Both the position numbers and the translations under genes were made by a program. Of a DNA stretch of 64,000 nt, positions 45,221-55,202 are shown piece after piece. The notes under the pieces are model-generated. The model had not been told where the DNA came from. It worked only from the letters and a program-made list of their open reading frames with translations, and searched no databases. The stretch comes from Ilyonectria destructans. Its lineage: Eukaryota; Ascomycota; Sordariomycetes; Hypocreales; Nectriaceae. Within the stretch, counting starts at the first letter, position 1. Each line of letters starts with the position of its first letter. The stretch covers positions 2,480,001 through 2,544,000 of the forward strand of contig JAHEWK010000011.1 in assembly GCA_020740775.1 (NCBI GenBank), read 5' to 3'.

Positions 45221-45401
45221 GATTCGTGAATGTCTCTCTTGACCATGCGTGATGTCCTTGACGAGATCGATGTTATCTGCGTCGTTAAAACTGTCTGGTT
45301 TGCAATGTCCCTGGTGCAATTAACAACGGCGATAATAATAGTGCAAGATTCGCAATTCACGAATATATCTCTTAACCATCTCCTTAATAAGATCGAAAAG
45401 G
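45221..45401 (+). repeat. Diverged tandem duplication with G-to-A bias
   Basis: Two ~45-nt units starting ATTCGTGAATGTCTCTCTTG (45222) and ATTCACGAATATATCTCTTA (45354). Most differences are G-to-A or C-to-T, so the second copy is AT-richer. This is the signature expected of RIP, though the unit is short. Confidence 0.5.
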
Positions 45402-45544
45402 AGCTTATATAGTGAATATACTATCAATAAGCTTTATACAGAATTCAGGCAACACAGTGCATGAGGCAGCATTAGAATTCCCCGACCCTGAGTTTTATAG
45501 GTGGGCACATATAATAGAGCAACTCAACACAACTCCAGTACGTT

Positions 45545-46154
45545 CTACAGACTCGGGTTCCCCTGGGGGTCCTGATTCTCCAACCCCTTCAATCGCCCCA
45601 GGTATTCACTCGGGTTGCCGCCTACGTCGCTGATCCGCACGGCGACTCCGTTATACATGCCGATAATGCCTACCTGAGAGATAAGGTTCTGCTTGAAGAA
45701 CTTGCGGGCGAAGGCGGCGGCGTAGTTCAGTATGAGGCGGCCGGCCTTAGAGTCCTCTGCAAGCAGGCATTCGACTTCGGCCTCTTTATCTTCAATCTCC
45801 TTCTGGCTGATGGTCTTCGCGAAGCGGCGGTTGGCAGTCATGCATGGGCGGCGTCAATCCGTGCGGCCACTTAAGATGGGTGCAGATCCTTCTCCGCCAT
45901 GGCAAACGAAACGATATGTCGAGGACCAGATGGCGTATGATGTCTCGCTGCAGGGGCGTCGTGTCCCGCAGCAGGCGCTTTCGCTTCTCGGCCTCGAGGG
46001 TCGATAGGTTGAGAATGTCATCGCCGTCCTCCTTGGGCAAGTTGTCTCACACTCGCTTCGTCTTCCCCCAGGACCGTGGAGCATCTTTTTTGCGGGCGCG
46101 GGCGGATTTTCGCTTGGCTGACTGGGGTGTGTACTGCGGCGAAGATTGGGGGTA
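45545..46154 (-). pseudogene. Hypothetical protein pseudogene
   Basis: The minus strand reads as one decayed gene. A basic start (AKRKSARARKKDAPRSWGK) runs into a TGA near 46050. Then the same frame gives DGDDILNLSTLEAEKRKRLL and LQRDIIRHLVLDI; a frame change near 45900 follows, with further stops. Finally 45841-45545 is clean (RRFAKTISQKEIEDKEAEVE, VGIIGMYNGVAVRISDVGG). The family is unknown. Several independent defects mean it is long dead. Confidence 0.5.
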
Positions 46155-46479
46155 AAAGGTGGGTTTATATATTTATGATCGTATCATGAGAAAGAGGAGG
46201 GAGTAGTATTCTCTTGCGGTTGAGGTGAGCAGGAATAGAGGGTAGGATGCGTCAACGAAGGTCGCGTTTGGCACACACGATGCGTTTGCTACTTGCCGGG
46301 TGCTCGTGGTGCAGCTTTTGCACGTTGGCTGCGTGCCTTAACAGCTAGTTGTCAGGTGGCAGAGCTGCAAGTATCGATGAAACAGCAGAGAATCAGAATT
46401 TATGGCCTCCGCTGCACCCTGTCCCCGAGCAGGGGGGAAATGCGATTCCTTCCATGAACCCACCTTGGATCCTGACCTC

Positions 46480-46830
46480 GATCTAGCAGACGGGCTCTTG
46501 ATCCGGCAGACCGTCGAGCCCCGAGGCAAGCAGACCGTCGAGCCCCGAGGCAAGCAGACCGTCGAGGCCCCAGGTAAGTAGACCTTCAAGCTCCTGACTG
46601 ACTGACTGACTGACTGACTGACTGACCTAGCAGACGGACCCTTCATCGGACGGACCTTCAAGCCTCTAGGTTAAGTAGACCTCTGGGCCCCCTGTCCGTT
46701 TGACTGATTGACTGACTGACTGACCGATCCAGCAGACTTCCAGGCCTCTGGGCAAGCAGACCTCCGGGCCCTCAATCTGATAGACCTCCAGGACCCTAGA
46801 CAAGCAGACCTTCAAGCCCTCTGCCTGCCT
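46480..46830 (-). repeat. 24-nt minisatellite with GACT microsatellite
   Basis: A variable 24-base unit (core CAGACCGTCGAGCCCCGAGG) is repeated about eight times, in two blocks separated by (GACT)n runs at ~46593-46625 and ~46697-46725. Read on the minus strand it encodes an octapeptide repeat close to STVCLPRG. The first three units are nearly identical and the outer ones are diverged. Confidence 0.75.
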
Positions 46831-47212
46831 GCCTGCCCGCCCGCCCGGCTGACTGGAAACAAGCGTGCCGCAGGCAGCCTCTGGCAGAGCCACCGGAGGC
46901 AAAGATAGTGCAAATAGAAGGAAGAGGTATAAATTAGAGCTACAGCTTTGCTTACCCCTATAGCAGCTAATTGACATTGGACCTAGTATCTACAGCTAGC
47001 TAGCTACGGTCAGAGCTATAACGGCTCCGGCCCACAGGCCCCGAGGCCTGAGGCTTTAAGCCCGGTCCCGGCGTTGAGGCCAAGGAACGGGCTTTCCGCA
47101 TCATGCCAATAGATCAAGCTTATCAAAGGCCACTGCCTCTCCAGCAAACCTCCAGCTCGTTCGGCAAACTGTCTCAAGCCTAGCCAAGTAACCAGGAGGT
47201 AAGGGTTAGGTC

Positions 47213-47560
47213 GTCTCAATCCAACAACTTGACTCCTCAGTCTCCTGAAAATACTATGATCCAGCCTGCTCTCTACTATAGTTAATACCAGCAGCAACAG
47301 CAGCAATACCAGCAATACCAGCAACGACAGCAGCAGCATAAATTTATGCAGATTTAAGAGCTGTAAGGACTGCAATATCCGCTAGAGTTATCTCAATCTG
47401 ACAACCTAACTCCTCAGTCTCCTGAGAACACCAGTTTAGCCTGCTCCTTATCATGGTAAATACCAGCAGCAACAGCAGCTGCACCCGCAATATCAGTCGC
47501 GACATAACGTTGAATGAAATCAGGCAGACTCAAAAGCTGCAAGGACTGCATTGTCTGCCA
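47213..47560 (+). repeat. Tandem duplication, ~177 nt, CAG-rich
   Basis: 47213-47390 and 47391-47560 align: each starts CTCAATC, contains CCTCAGTCTCCTGA and TACCAGCAGCAACAGCAGC, and ends near CTGCAAGGACTGCA. In one frame both encode SDNLTPQSPEN-like and poly-Gln stretches broken by stops. They lead directly into the DUF3631-like relic. Confidence 0.65.
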
Positions 47561-48010
47561 GCAGCTCATACCCATCCCAGGCCGCAGCTTGGAGACGTAC
47601 ACGACACCGCAGCTCATCCTGAACTCGATCGTCCCCAGGCCGGGGAAGACCATGGTGCTCGAGCAACTCGAGCGGCTCTGCCTATATCCCGTGTAGATGG
47701 CGACGCTGTCCTTGCCTGCGCTGATAACGGAGATACTTGACGCGGGCATACGCACCATTCTCATCGACGAGACCGGACGGTTGCTCACTCAGTACAAGGA
47801 CGGCGTTGGGGACCTGCTCGCCGCCCCGAACTCAGGGTACAAGCGTGGTGTGATACGGCCGGTCCTCGTTCCCATCAAGGGTGGTGGGTGGGACACAAAG
47901 AACATACTCACCTTCGCGCCTGTCGCGATGGCCGGTAACAGACCCATTCTCGACGACGACACCGAGACCCACTGGGGCTTCTTGCCCCGGGCGATGTGGC
48001 ATATCAACTC
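47514..48010 (+). pseudogene. Relic of a DUF3631-like P-loop ATPase domain of bacterial type
   Basis: One + strand frame, broken only by a TAG at 47694-47696, gives: TPQLILNSIVPRPGKTMVLE (a Walker-A-like GKT with the SPEPxSGKTxxLE context), LERLCLYPV, stop, then LSLPALITEILDAGIRTILIDE (Walker-B-like), GDLLAAPNSGYKRGVIRPVL and LTFAPVAMAGNRPILDDDTE. Spacing and motifs match DUF3631, a domain of actinobacterial and phage/plasmid primase-helicase-like proteins (SPAALFRLI, TILIDE, LNAGHRRGA, VALAGxxxLPDT). The homology stops at ~48000. The P-loop has lost its first glycines. Horizontal origin is inferred; the fungal-style Gln-rich upstream DNA argues against simple contamination. Confidence 0.55.
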
Positions 48011-48739
48011 GCACCATCCAAAAGAAGGGCTACGCTCTTTGACTGAGCTACAGGGTAGTGAGAGAGCAGTTGAAGTAGGGTTCTTAGGGTCGCCATCTCA
48101 CGATGTTGCGATAGTTCCAAATGTGGGTTCCAGCGGCGGCCGACACCTCTCACTCCGCTTTGGCCCTTTGGCCACCTCCTTGACCTCTGCTCGCTGGCAA
48201 CTTCTCCCGCCTCACAATTTTCGCCCCCTTCCCTCAATATTCAAGCAACTCGAACGCGTTACTCTTCAAGCCTCATCGAGGTCAGGTCGTGGTCAAGCAA
48301 TGACACCCTGGATGAGCAGAAGCAGGTGATACTTTGAAGACAGGCATCTTCACTTGCCGCAAGCACTCCCACGCCATCCGAAACCATAGCTACAGTGGGT
48401 CTCGACTGCCAGACACACTGAGATCTCGACCGTGCCGAGGAGTGTGCCTAATCCTGTCGCAGGGAGAATGCATGTAGCAACATGCACCAGCGGCCTTGGC
48501 ATCGGCCAGTGCGGCATCCACGATATCTTCATAGGCGAGGCGGCCGCGGACGCCATATTCAAGAACTCGGATGAGACATGCGAGGGCTCGAAAGAGGACA
48601 AACACTAGGAAGGTACGGCGGATGTGCCCCGAATTGACGACCCTGACAGCGCGAGTCTGGGTGGCAACTCACCCCATACCGACGAGCTTGAAGATTTCGA
48701 GCAGATATTTTGAGTACCGACCACTGAAAGATTCTACGC

Positions 48740-49315
48740 TTGAACACCGAGGCCGACGGTGACAACGACGACGACGCTGCGGAGGAGGACGACGTTGACG
48801 AAGGTAACGTTGCTCTACGACGCGCTACGGGAACCGTTCTTGTGTCGGCATCGAGAACGGCATTATCTCTATTTCTCCCTCCACGAATCCTAAGTCTTCG
48901 TCCAAACAACCTTGATCGTCGCAGCAATGCCTTGATGAAAACACCACTTATTTCACTCCCGAAATTTCTTTTCCCCTTTCTCCTACCTTCCGACACTCCT
49001 CCACCTCCCTCCCCCCCCAAGCCAAACGAAGCTCTCCTTCGAAATAAGCAATACGTTTCTACGTATAAACCGGCGGGACCTATGGGCAGCTGTGGCTACA
49101 TCGACCCTGCGGAAATGCGACCCACCACACCACCAAGAATCAGAGCCGCGAACGGCAAAGCACAGAAATGCAATGACGTGGGATGTGCATCTAACGAACG
49201 GCTTAAGCAGCGATACGAGCTTGTCGTTCATATCGAAAAGGCCTACGACGTGCACGGTGATGACGAGATTTGCAAACTCATTCACAGCCGCATTACATCA
49301 GATCCGGAGAACTGA
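48740..49315 (+). other. Mosaic ORF over a dispersed repeat module
   Basis: Open for 191 codons, but its 5' half (48830-49090) is the same module found three times at 61.3-62.05 kb, in opposite orientation. The 3' half (from ~49130) has better coding character (RLKQRYELVVHIEKAYDVHG, DDEICKLIHSRI). The first ATG is at 48935. It is probably a chimera of a repeat and a gene fragment. Confidence 0.3.
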
Positions 49316-49350
49316 TGGAGTGATGATTTGTGCTGTGTCATATTGGAGGA

Positions 49351-49542
49351 GCAGCATCTGATTTTTATTGTTACGAATGGATGGCGCACGAAATGAACGG
49401 ACTAGGGATATCGGGAGGGTCGCATCTGGTGTTTATTGTTCCGCATGGATGGATCGGAATCCGGGATTTCGGTAGGATCACATCTGGTGTTTGATGTTAT
49501 GCACTGATGGTGCATGAATGGATTGGACTCGGGATGCTAGGC
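49351..49542 (+). repeat. Three imperfect tandem repeats, ~60-70 nt
   Basis: Units at ~49351, 49420 and 49478 each hold CATCTGRTKTTTRTTGTT followed by an ATGGATGG-like word and end in a GGGATRTCGG-like word. Non-coding. Confidence 0.6.
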
Positions 49543-50514
49543 GCATCATATTTCACATGTTACTCTACTTTGCTTTGACTAGCTAGGCGCTTTGTAAAAA
49601 ACAGTACTGTCTTGCTTCAAATGACTTCTGTTCGTTATGAAGAAAAATCGGTGCGGATTGAGACTTTGTGAATCGCGCGCAGACATGTGAAGCAGATGCT
49701 GTGAGTGTGGCTGTAGAGCCTAAAACCCGTAAGAAAAGCTATAACGTATACGTATAAGGTCTAGCCGAGTTGTTGTGTTAGTATTTTAGATGACCAAGGC
49801 TGAGCGACTGCAGGTGCTCGGTGCCTAATGAGTCACGAATGACGCAAGCCCCGTGAGCCTCTGAATGTCGATTAAAGATGTTTGCCTATGAAGATCAGCC
49901 GTGAGACGCGTTCCGAAGACGATAAATTCGTCACGTAATCCGGGCGATCGGGTGGAGCTCTGGAGCGGTTCGCAGCGGCCGGGCGGGTCCTCGGAGCTCC
50001 GAGCTCAGGCGAAGTTGCAGACTGAAGAATATAAAGTCGGGTTGAAGGCATGAGCTCGGAGAAGTTGGCCCTGGAATGCGGGTTGGTTGCAAGAAGTTGG
50101 ACTGTATGCAGCATGAACCGAGGGTCAACGCTACAGTTTGAGCTTTTGCATGCGACGTCTCAATTGAGGCGTTTTGGTGGAAAGCTTGGAGGAGGTCGAA
50201 GAAAGCAGCCGTGCGCGGGGTGCTAATAGCACTGTCGCCAGTCAGGCTGAGTCAGCAATTACGGACAATCCTACACGGCCATGACCAAGCCGCCTCGGAG
50301 CTCCGCTCGGCTAAAGCGTGAATTAACGCGGGGGCAAAACTCTTCAGCCGACTTTATCAGATCAGATTGATAAAGAAATCCCTTTTCACTTGCTGAGCCC
50401 CTCGATCGCCCCAGAACGCTCACCCTCAACCTTCGTAACTCCGAACCGCGTCTCCAGGCGCCAAAGCAGGCTCAAGCTCACGCGCTCAGCAGGCTCAGGC
50501 TCCGGCTAGCAAGC
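49543..50514. other. Upstream region of the Zn2Cys6 gene, no gene seen
   Basis: No coherent ORF. The last ~130 bases are C-rich with CTCAAGCTC words and form the likely leader. Confidence 0.5.
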
Positions 50515-52962
50515 ATGACCGACCGAAGTGAGACCCCGGAATCGGACGACGACCGACCCGGGTCGCGCAACAGCTCCGGCCAACCGCCCGCCCGCAAACG
50601 GCAGCGAGTCCGCCTGAGCTGCCTCGAATGCCGTCGCCGCAAGCTGTCGTGCGACCGGGGCTTCCCGTGCGAGCGCTGTATCAAGAGCGGCACGCCCGAC
50701 CGGTGCAGCTACGAGTCCCGCAACGGCGAGGTCGTAAACGCCTCATCCGGCGTGCCTCCGCCCTTTGCCCAGCTGGACTCCCGCCGCTTCGGCGTCGACC
50801 CGGCCATCGGCCTGTCTCCGCGGGACCCCGAGTATGCGCGCCAGGATCATGATCGCATCCGCCGCCTCGAGCTGGAGATTGCCCAGCTCAAGACCCAGAT
50901 GACCCGCCCTGGCGTCAACTTCGACGGGAGCACTGTCGCCGCCACCACCACCTCGCCCGTCACTCAGAAGGATGAAGCCAACCCAGGTGAGCCGGACGCT
51001 TCGGTCCGTGAGGTCCATGAGTCTATCGAGGCCACCAACATGTCCGGTGAGAAGGGCGAGCTGCGCTTCTTCCGTGGACGCGGCTTCCGCACTCGCTACT
51101 TCGGCCCGCACAACGCCAGCATGGCCTTTGTCGAGCTGACCGGACTGTGTCCCTTTATGAAGGAAACCGCCGACGAGTGGCTTCGCCCCGTCATCCTTCA
51201 TGATCGCAAGGACCGCAAGCGGCGTCAGTATGACCGCGAGCAAATCTTTGAGAAGCAGGATGCCGACCTGGAAGATCTTCTCCCTACCAGGGAAGAAGCT
51301 GATGCTCTCATCAATGTCTACCTCGACCAGTTTGAGCAAGTCCACCGCATCGTTCACATCCCTACGTTCCGCAAGGAGTACGAGCAGTATTGGGACAACC
51401 CCGGCACCCCCAAGCGCTACGCAGCCTTCACAGCCCTCATCCTCTCCATGATGGCAGTGTCCAGCTGCGTCCACACCCACGACCATCTGAAGTTCGTCGG
51501 CATGATGTCTAATGCCCGCCACTGGGCTGAGAAGTGGATCAAAGCCTGCGACAAGTGGTCCCAGAAACAGAGCCAGAAGCACCGCCGACTCATTCATTAC
51601 CAGGTCGCATGCCTGCTGTATCTTGGCAAGCGTGTTAACACCATCAAGAAGAAGCGATTCTGGACCGGGTCCGGCGCCCTTATCCAAGATGGCATCGCAG
51701 TTGGCCTACATCGCGAGCCAAGTCACATGGCCGCCAAGATCACCGTCTTCCACCAGGAGATGCGTCGGCGCATCTGGGCAACTGTCCAAGAATTCGACAT
51801 GCAAGCGTCGTTCGACCATGGTCTGCCTACTCTTGTCAGCCAGCTTCACTACGATACCAATGCGCCACGCAACCTCGAGGATGATGACTTTGATGAAAGC
51901 ACAACTGTCCTACCTCCATCCAAGCCGGCCAAGGAATATACCTTCTCGTCGTTCCAAAACCTAGCAAGGCAGAGTTTGCTGTTGCGTTTGGAACTCAGTC
52001 GGCTTCTCACGGGCCCTTTGTCGGAAATCGACTACGATCAAGTCATCCGGTACACGAATGACTTGACACAAGAAATCGACTCTCTTCCTTCCTGGGATAC
52101 CAACACCACTAATACCAAGGGGACGAAGAACCCCATGATTGCCTACACATTGTTGCACGTCCAGCTCAGGCAGTACATCATTCCCCTCCACCAACCCTAC
52201 CTTAAGCTACGCAAGCAGAACTCCAAGTACCAATACTCGGAGATCATCTACTATAATGCTGCTCGAGACGTCGTCCTTCTTCACGACAAACTCTACGATC
52301 AGGGCGTGCGTTCGCTGAATTTCCTCCGAGAGGACGCGCTTACCACCGCCATCAACCTCTGCAGTGTCACCATGCTGCAGCCGAGAGGCTCGACCAACAT
52401 GATCATGATCAACTCCCACCACACCCTCAAGCTGATTGAGAAGTGTATTTCAATGAAGGAGGATCGTCTCCTCCGATGCGGCAACAATGAGCCGTGGGGA
52501 TACTCCATCATGTGTGCCGCTCTCGGCCTACTCGAGGCCCACCTGGGCACCAAGGAGCCCGAAATCGCAAAGTCCACGTCGGCTGAGCGCTTCGTCAACC
52601 TTCACTACCGCCTTTTGGCGAACCAAGAACCACCAGTCGCTGGAGAACAGCAGGAGCCGGGAGCACCGATCAACTCGGTGGGTGCGCCGGCGATTGGGCC
52701 GACCCCTAATATACCCTTGCACGATCGGCCAAAGGTAATGAACCTCGAGTTCCAGGGCAGGGCGTTTCCTAATATTGGTATCCAGTCTGTGCCGCCGTTC
52801 GCATATAACCCGGCGATGCCCGCCGCTCCGATCGATCCCAACCAGGCCCCATGGCTCATGGCTGGAGGAGATCAGACTCAGCCATTTAACCTAGATCCAA
52901 GCCTCGAGCTTCTCGGATTGAATCTGAATGAGATCTGGGGCGAGTCTTGGGAGCTTGGCTAA
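50515..52962 (+). CDS. Zn2Cys6 fungal transcription factor with middle homology domain
   Basis: Single exon, 815 residues, ATG at 50515. The binuclear zinc cluster uses C36, C39, C46, C52, C55 and C64, preceded by a basic RKRQRVRLS stretch. A short coiled coil follows (RIRRLELEIAQLKTQM, ~118-133), which would dimerise it on DNA. The Fungal_trans regulatory domain spans roughly 230-600, with ADALINVYLDQFEQVHRIVH and RRRIWATVQEFDMQASFDHGL as recognisable blocks. The C-terminal ~130 residues are Pro-rich, a possible activation region. Target genes cannot be read. It is an intact gene with codon bias like aldA. Its promoter adjoins the relic region. Confidence 0.9.
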   Translation: MTDRSETPESDDDRPGSRNSSGQPPARKRQRVRLSCLECRRRKLSCDRGFPCERCIKSGTPDRCSYESRNGEVVNASSGVPPPFAQLDSRRFGVDPAIGLSPRDPEYARQDHDRIRRLELEIAQLKTQMTRPGVNFDGSTVAATTTSPVTQKDEANPGEPDASVREVHESIEATNMSGEKGELRFFRGRGFRTRYFGPHNASMAFVELTGLCPFMKETADEWLRPVILHDRKDRKRRQYDREQIFEKQDADLEDLLPTREEADALINVYLDQFEQVHRIVHIPTFRKEYEQYWDNPGTPKRYAAFTALILSMMAVSSCVHTHDHLKFVGMMSNARHWAEKWIKACDKWSQKQSQKHRRLIHYQVACLLYLGKRVNTIKKKRFWTGSGALIQDGIAVGLHREPSHMAAKITVFHQEMRRRIWATVQEFDMQASFDHGLPTLVSQLHYDTNAPRNLEDDDFDESTTVLPPSKPAKEYTFSSFQNLARQSLLLRLELSRLLTGPLSEIDYDQVIRYTNDLTQEIDSLPSWDTNTTNTKGTKNPMIAYTLLHVQLRQYIIPLHQPYLKLRKQNSKYQYSEIIYYNAARDVVLLHDKLYDQGVRSLNFLREDALTTAINLCSVTMLQPRGSTNMIMINSHHTLKLIEKCISMKEDRLLRCGNNEPWGYSIMCAALGLLEAHLGTKEPEIAKSTSAERFVNLHYRLLANQEPPVAGEQQEPGAPINSVGAPAIGPTPNIPLHDRPKVMNLEFQGRAFPNIGIQSVPPFAYNPAMPAAPIDPNQAPWLMAGGDQTQPFNLDPSLELLGLNLNEIWGESWELG

Positions 52963-53315
52963 TCTGCATGAAGACATACATATTAATAGGAATGTGGATT
53001 CTGTAAGCGTCATGAAGGATATAGGACTACTGTGGTGTTTCTCTCTTTCTTTAGGGCGTTTTGGAGTGTTGAGGGATACCAGGTTACATCACGACTCAAT
53101 CGCAACCACAGTCATAGAGTCTATGGCGGCTTGTGCCTTGGTTCTTCATTGTCTTTGAGAAGCAAAATCTATCTGTGGGTCTAAAAAAAAAAAGGGTCGC
53201 CAACTGACATCGTGCTCCAGTGCCAGCCAGTCTAACCTCAAAATCCCCCCCCTTGTGCTGCAGCTAAAAGTTCCCCAACTCCACTGATGACCAGCATCTC
53301 CAAGGACCTTAACGT

Positions 53316-55202
53316 TCAAATCTCTTCCACTCCAGAATCTGATGCCTCCACCAGCTCCCGCTTGACGCATGACAAGATGGGATCTTCCTCGTATTGCTGA
53401 CTTGTCTTGAGCTGGTAGATGTCGCGAGTGCAGTTGTGGACTTGGTGCCCAAGTGTCTCCAATGCTCTGAGCACACTGTCTCCACTCAACCCCGACGGGA
53501 CGTTGAAAGTAGCGGCATTTCGGATGCGGGCCTGGTTGTCCTCTTCCAGGGCCGAGAGCCGTTGCTTGATATCCAGCATCTCTGCCAAAATTTGCCCGAT
53601 ATAGTTGTTGGCGGTGACGCTAGGCCGAGGGAGGTCTGCGATGCGCTTTCTGGTGCGCAGTTCGGATTCCTGGACTTGGGCGGCGACTTGGGCGGTCAAT
53701 TCCTGTTTCAGCCGCAGAAACATCAAGCCCTGCTTGGCATCCTCGATCGGTGCAGCCCACTCTTCAGTGGGCTTGGCAGCTTCAGCGGGCTTGGCAACTT
53801 CAGTGGGCTTGGCAGCGTCCTTCGGCTTCACATTACCAGCCGTGACAACATCTGTGCTGCTCTGATTGGTTTCGTCGGCCTTGGTGCCAATCGTGTTGTC
53901 TCTCTGCTTTCTCAAGACATTGGGTTCTCGGACCAAGCTGGGGATGCTCTGCTCGGTTGCCTCATTGGCGGGTTCCTCCAAAACTGGGGGGTTGAGACCC
54001 TGGCAGGCCGTGTCTTGCTGCAAGTTCTTTTCACGGTCATCTGTGCCGGCGGATGACTCGGGAGGACTCAGGGCTTCGGGAGTCGGCTGGGCCACGACAT
54101 ATCGACGGCGTCGCTTAGTTCGGAGGTTCGTTCTTTGCCCAAGCGAGCCTCCCTCGGTGACAAGTGCGTGATGGGGTCGCTTTCGTTCGTTTGTAAAAGC
54201 GATGGAGGGGGATGCACTGGAGGGTATCGCACTGGAGGGTGTCACACTGGATGGTGTCGCACTGGAGGGTGCCACACTAGAGGGTGTCGCAATGGAGGGT
54301 GTTGCAATGGACACTTTCGGAATTTTGTTTTCCAATTTGCTGGGCGTCATACCAGCAGGCGTCTGGGCAGACCAGATGTCGGTATCGGGGAAGATCGTCT
54401 CGACGGCTTTGATGAGTCGGTTGCGGTTCTCGAGACGATTCTTGCCGTAGATAGTACGGAATGCAATCCAGTATGCCCAGTTCCATCCTTCCTTGGTGAC
54501 AACTCGCCAGACGACATGGTTACTCGTGATAGTTTGGCTTGAAGACGTAAATTTGATGAAGGAAAGGATCTTGGCGAATCTGGTCTTGGTGTGGTTGTCC
54601 CAGTTGTGGATGCCGTGGTTGAGGTAAATGCCCATGACATCGTTGATGGCTTTTTGGTCAAGTCCCTGATGGGAGAGGCTAATGGGAATCTCGAATTCGC
54701 GGCTGAGCGAGGCAACGGCATCGTTGATTGCCTCCGAGTAGGTGACGACGTTGGATTCTGCGATTGTCTTGGAGGGAGTGCCCGGGTTGACAGCAATGCT
54801 TGTCTCAGATGCGGTGCTGAACTCAGGTGGAGAGCTCGGCTTGGAGAGGATGCTTGACTCGACAGTCGAGGCTGCGTTGGCTGCAGCGCTCATCTTGGGA
54901 GTGCCACTGGCCCGGAGAGGACTGCTGGCCTTGGGCGCATCGGCGACGATGGAAGTATCGTCGGCTTTGGGAGTGCTGTTGGCCTTTGGAGTGTTGTTGG
55001 TCTTTGGGGTGCTGTTGGTCTTGGAAGGGATGTTGGTCTGGGGAGTGCTATCACCCTTGGGAGTGTTGTCGCCCTTGGGACCTTTTTCGGTCTTGCGAGT
55101 TTTGCGAATCTTGCGAGGAGTGCTTGGCTGGAGAGCATCTACGTTCTCCGAGGAGTATCTCGACTTGACGCCCCGCGAGGAGAGTCGTCTCGATGCACCC
55201 AT
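53316..55202 (-). CDS. Repeat-rich hypothetical protein, 628 aa
   Basis: Start chosen at the ATG 55202-55200 (MGASRRLSSRG); the open frame extends 86 codons further upstream without an ATG. The N-terminal ~150 residues are basic, with Thr-Pro-Lys repeats (NTPKGDSTPQ-type). Then comes a compact domain (~165-300: IPISLSHQGLDQKAINDVMG, VVWRVVTKEGWNWAYWIAF, LIKAVETIFPDTDIW), which is probably the functional core. A pentapeptide tract of ATPSS units (~310-345) and an RTKRRRR nuclear-localisation-like patch follow. A tract of Ala/Lys/Pro/Glu repeats (AKPTEVAKPAEA) precedes a C-terminal coiled coil near 560-580. Unknown family. Confidence 0.65.
   Translation of the reverse strand: MGASRRLSSRGVKSRYSSENVDALQPSTPRKIRKTRKTEKGPKGDNTPKGDSTPQTNIPSKTNSTPKTNNTPKANSTPKADDTSIVADAPKASSPLRASGTPKMSAAANAASTVESSILSKPSSPPEFSTASETSIAVNPGTPSKTIAESNVVTYSEAINDAVASLSREFEIPISLSHQGLDQKAINDVMGIYLNHGIHNWDNHTKTRFAKILSFIKFTSSSQTITSNHVVWRVVTKEGWNWAYWIAFRTIYGKNRLENRNRLIKAVETIFPDTDIWSAQTPAGMTPSKLENKIPKVSIATPSIATPSSVAPSSATPSSVTPSSAIPSSASPSIAFTNERKRPHHALVTEGGSLGQRTNLRTKRRRRYVVAQPTPEALSPPESSAGTDDREKNLQQDTACQGLNPPVLEEPANEATEQSIPSLVREPNVLRKQRDNTIGTKADETNQSSTDVVTAGNVKPKDAAKPTEVAKPAEAAKPTEEWAAPIEDAKQGLMFLRLKQELTAQVAAQVQESELRTRKRIADLPRPSVTANNYIGQILAEMLDIKQRLSALEEDNQARIRNAATFNVPSGLSGDSVLRALETLGHQVHNCTRDIYQLKTSQQYEEDPILSCVKRELVEASDSGVEEI

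Noticed and set aside
48001..48060. tRNA-like sequence (minus strand, TAGCTCAGTC then AAGAGCG)
   Set aside because: Resembles a D-arm, but I could not pair an acceptor stem, a five-base anticodon stem or a TTC loop at the right spacing.
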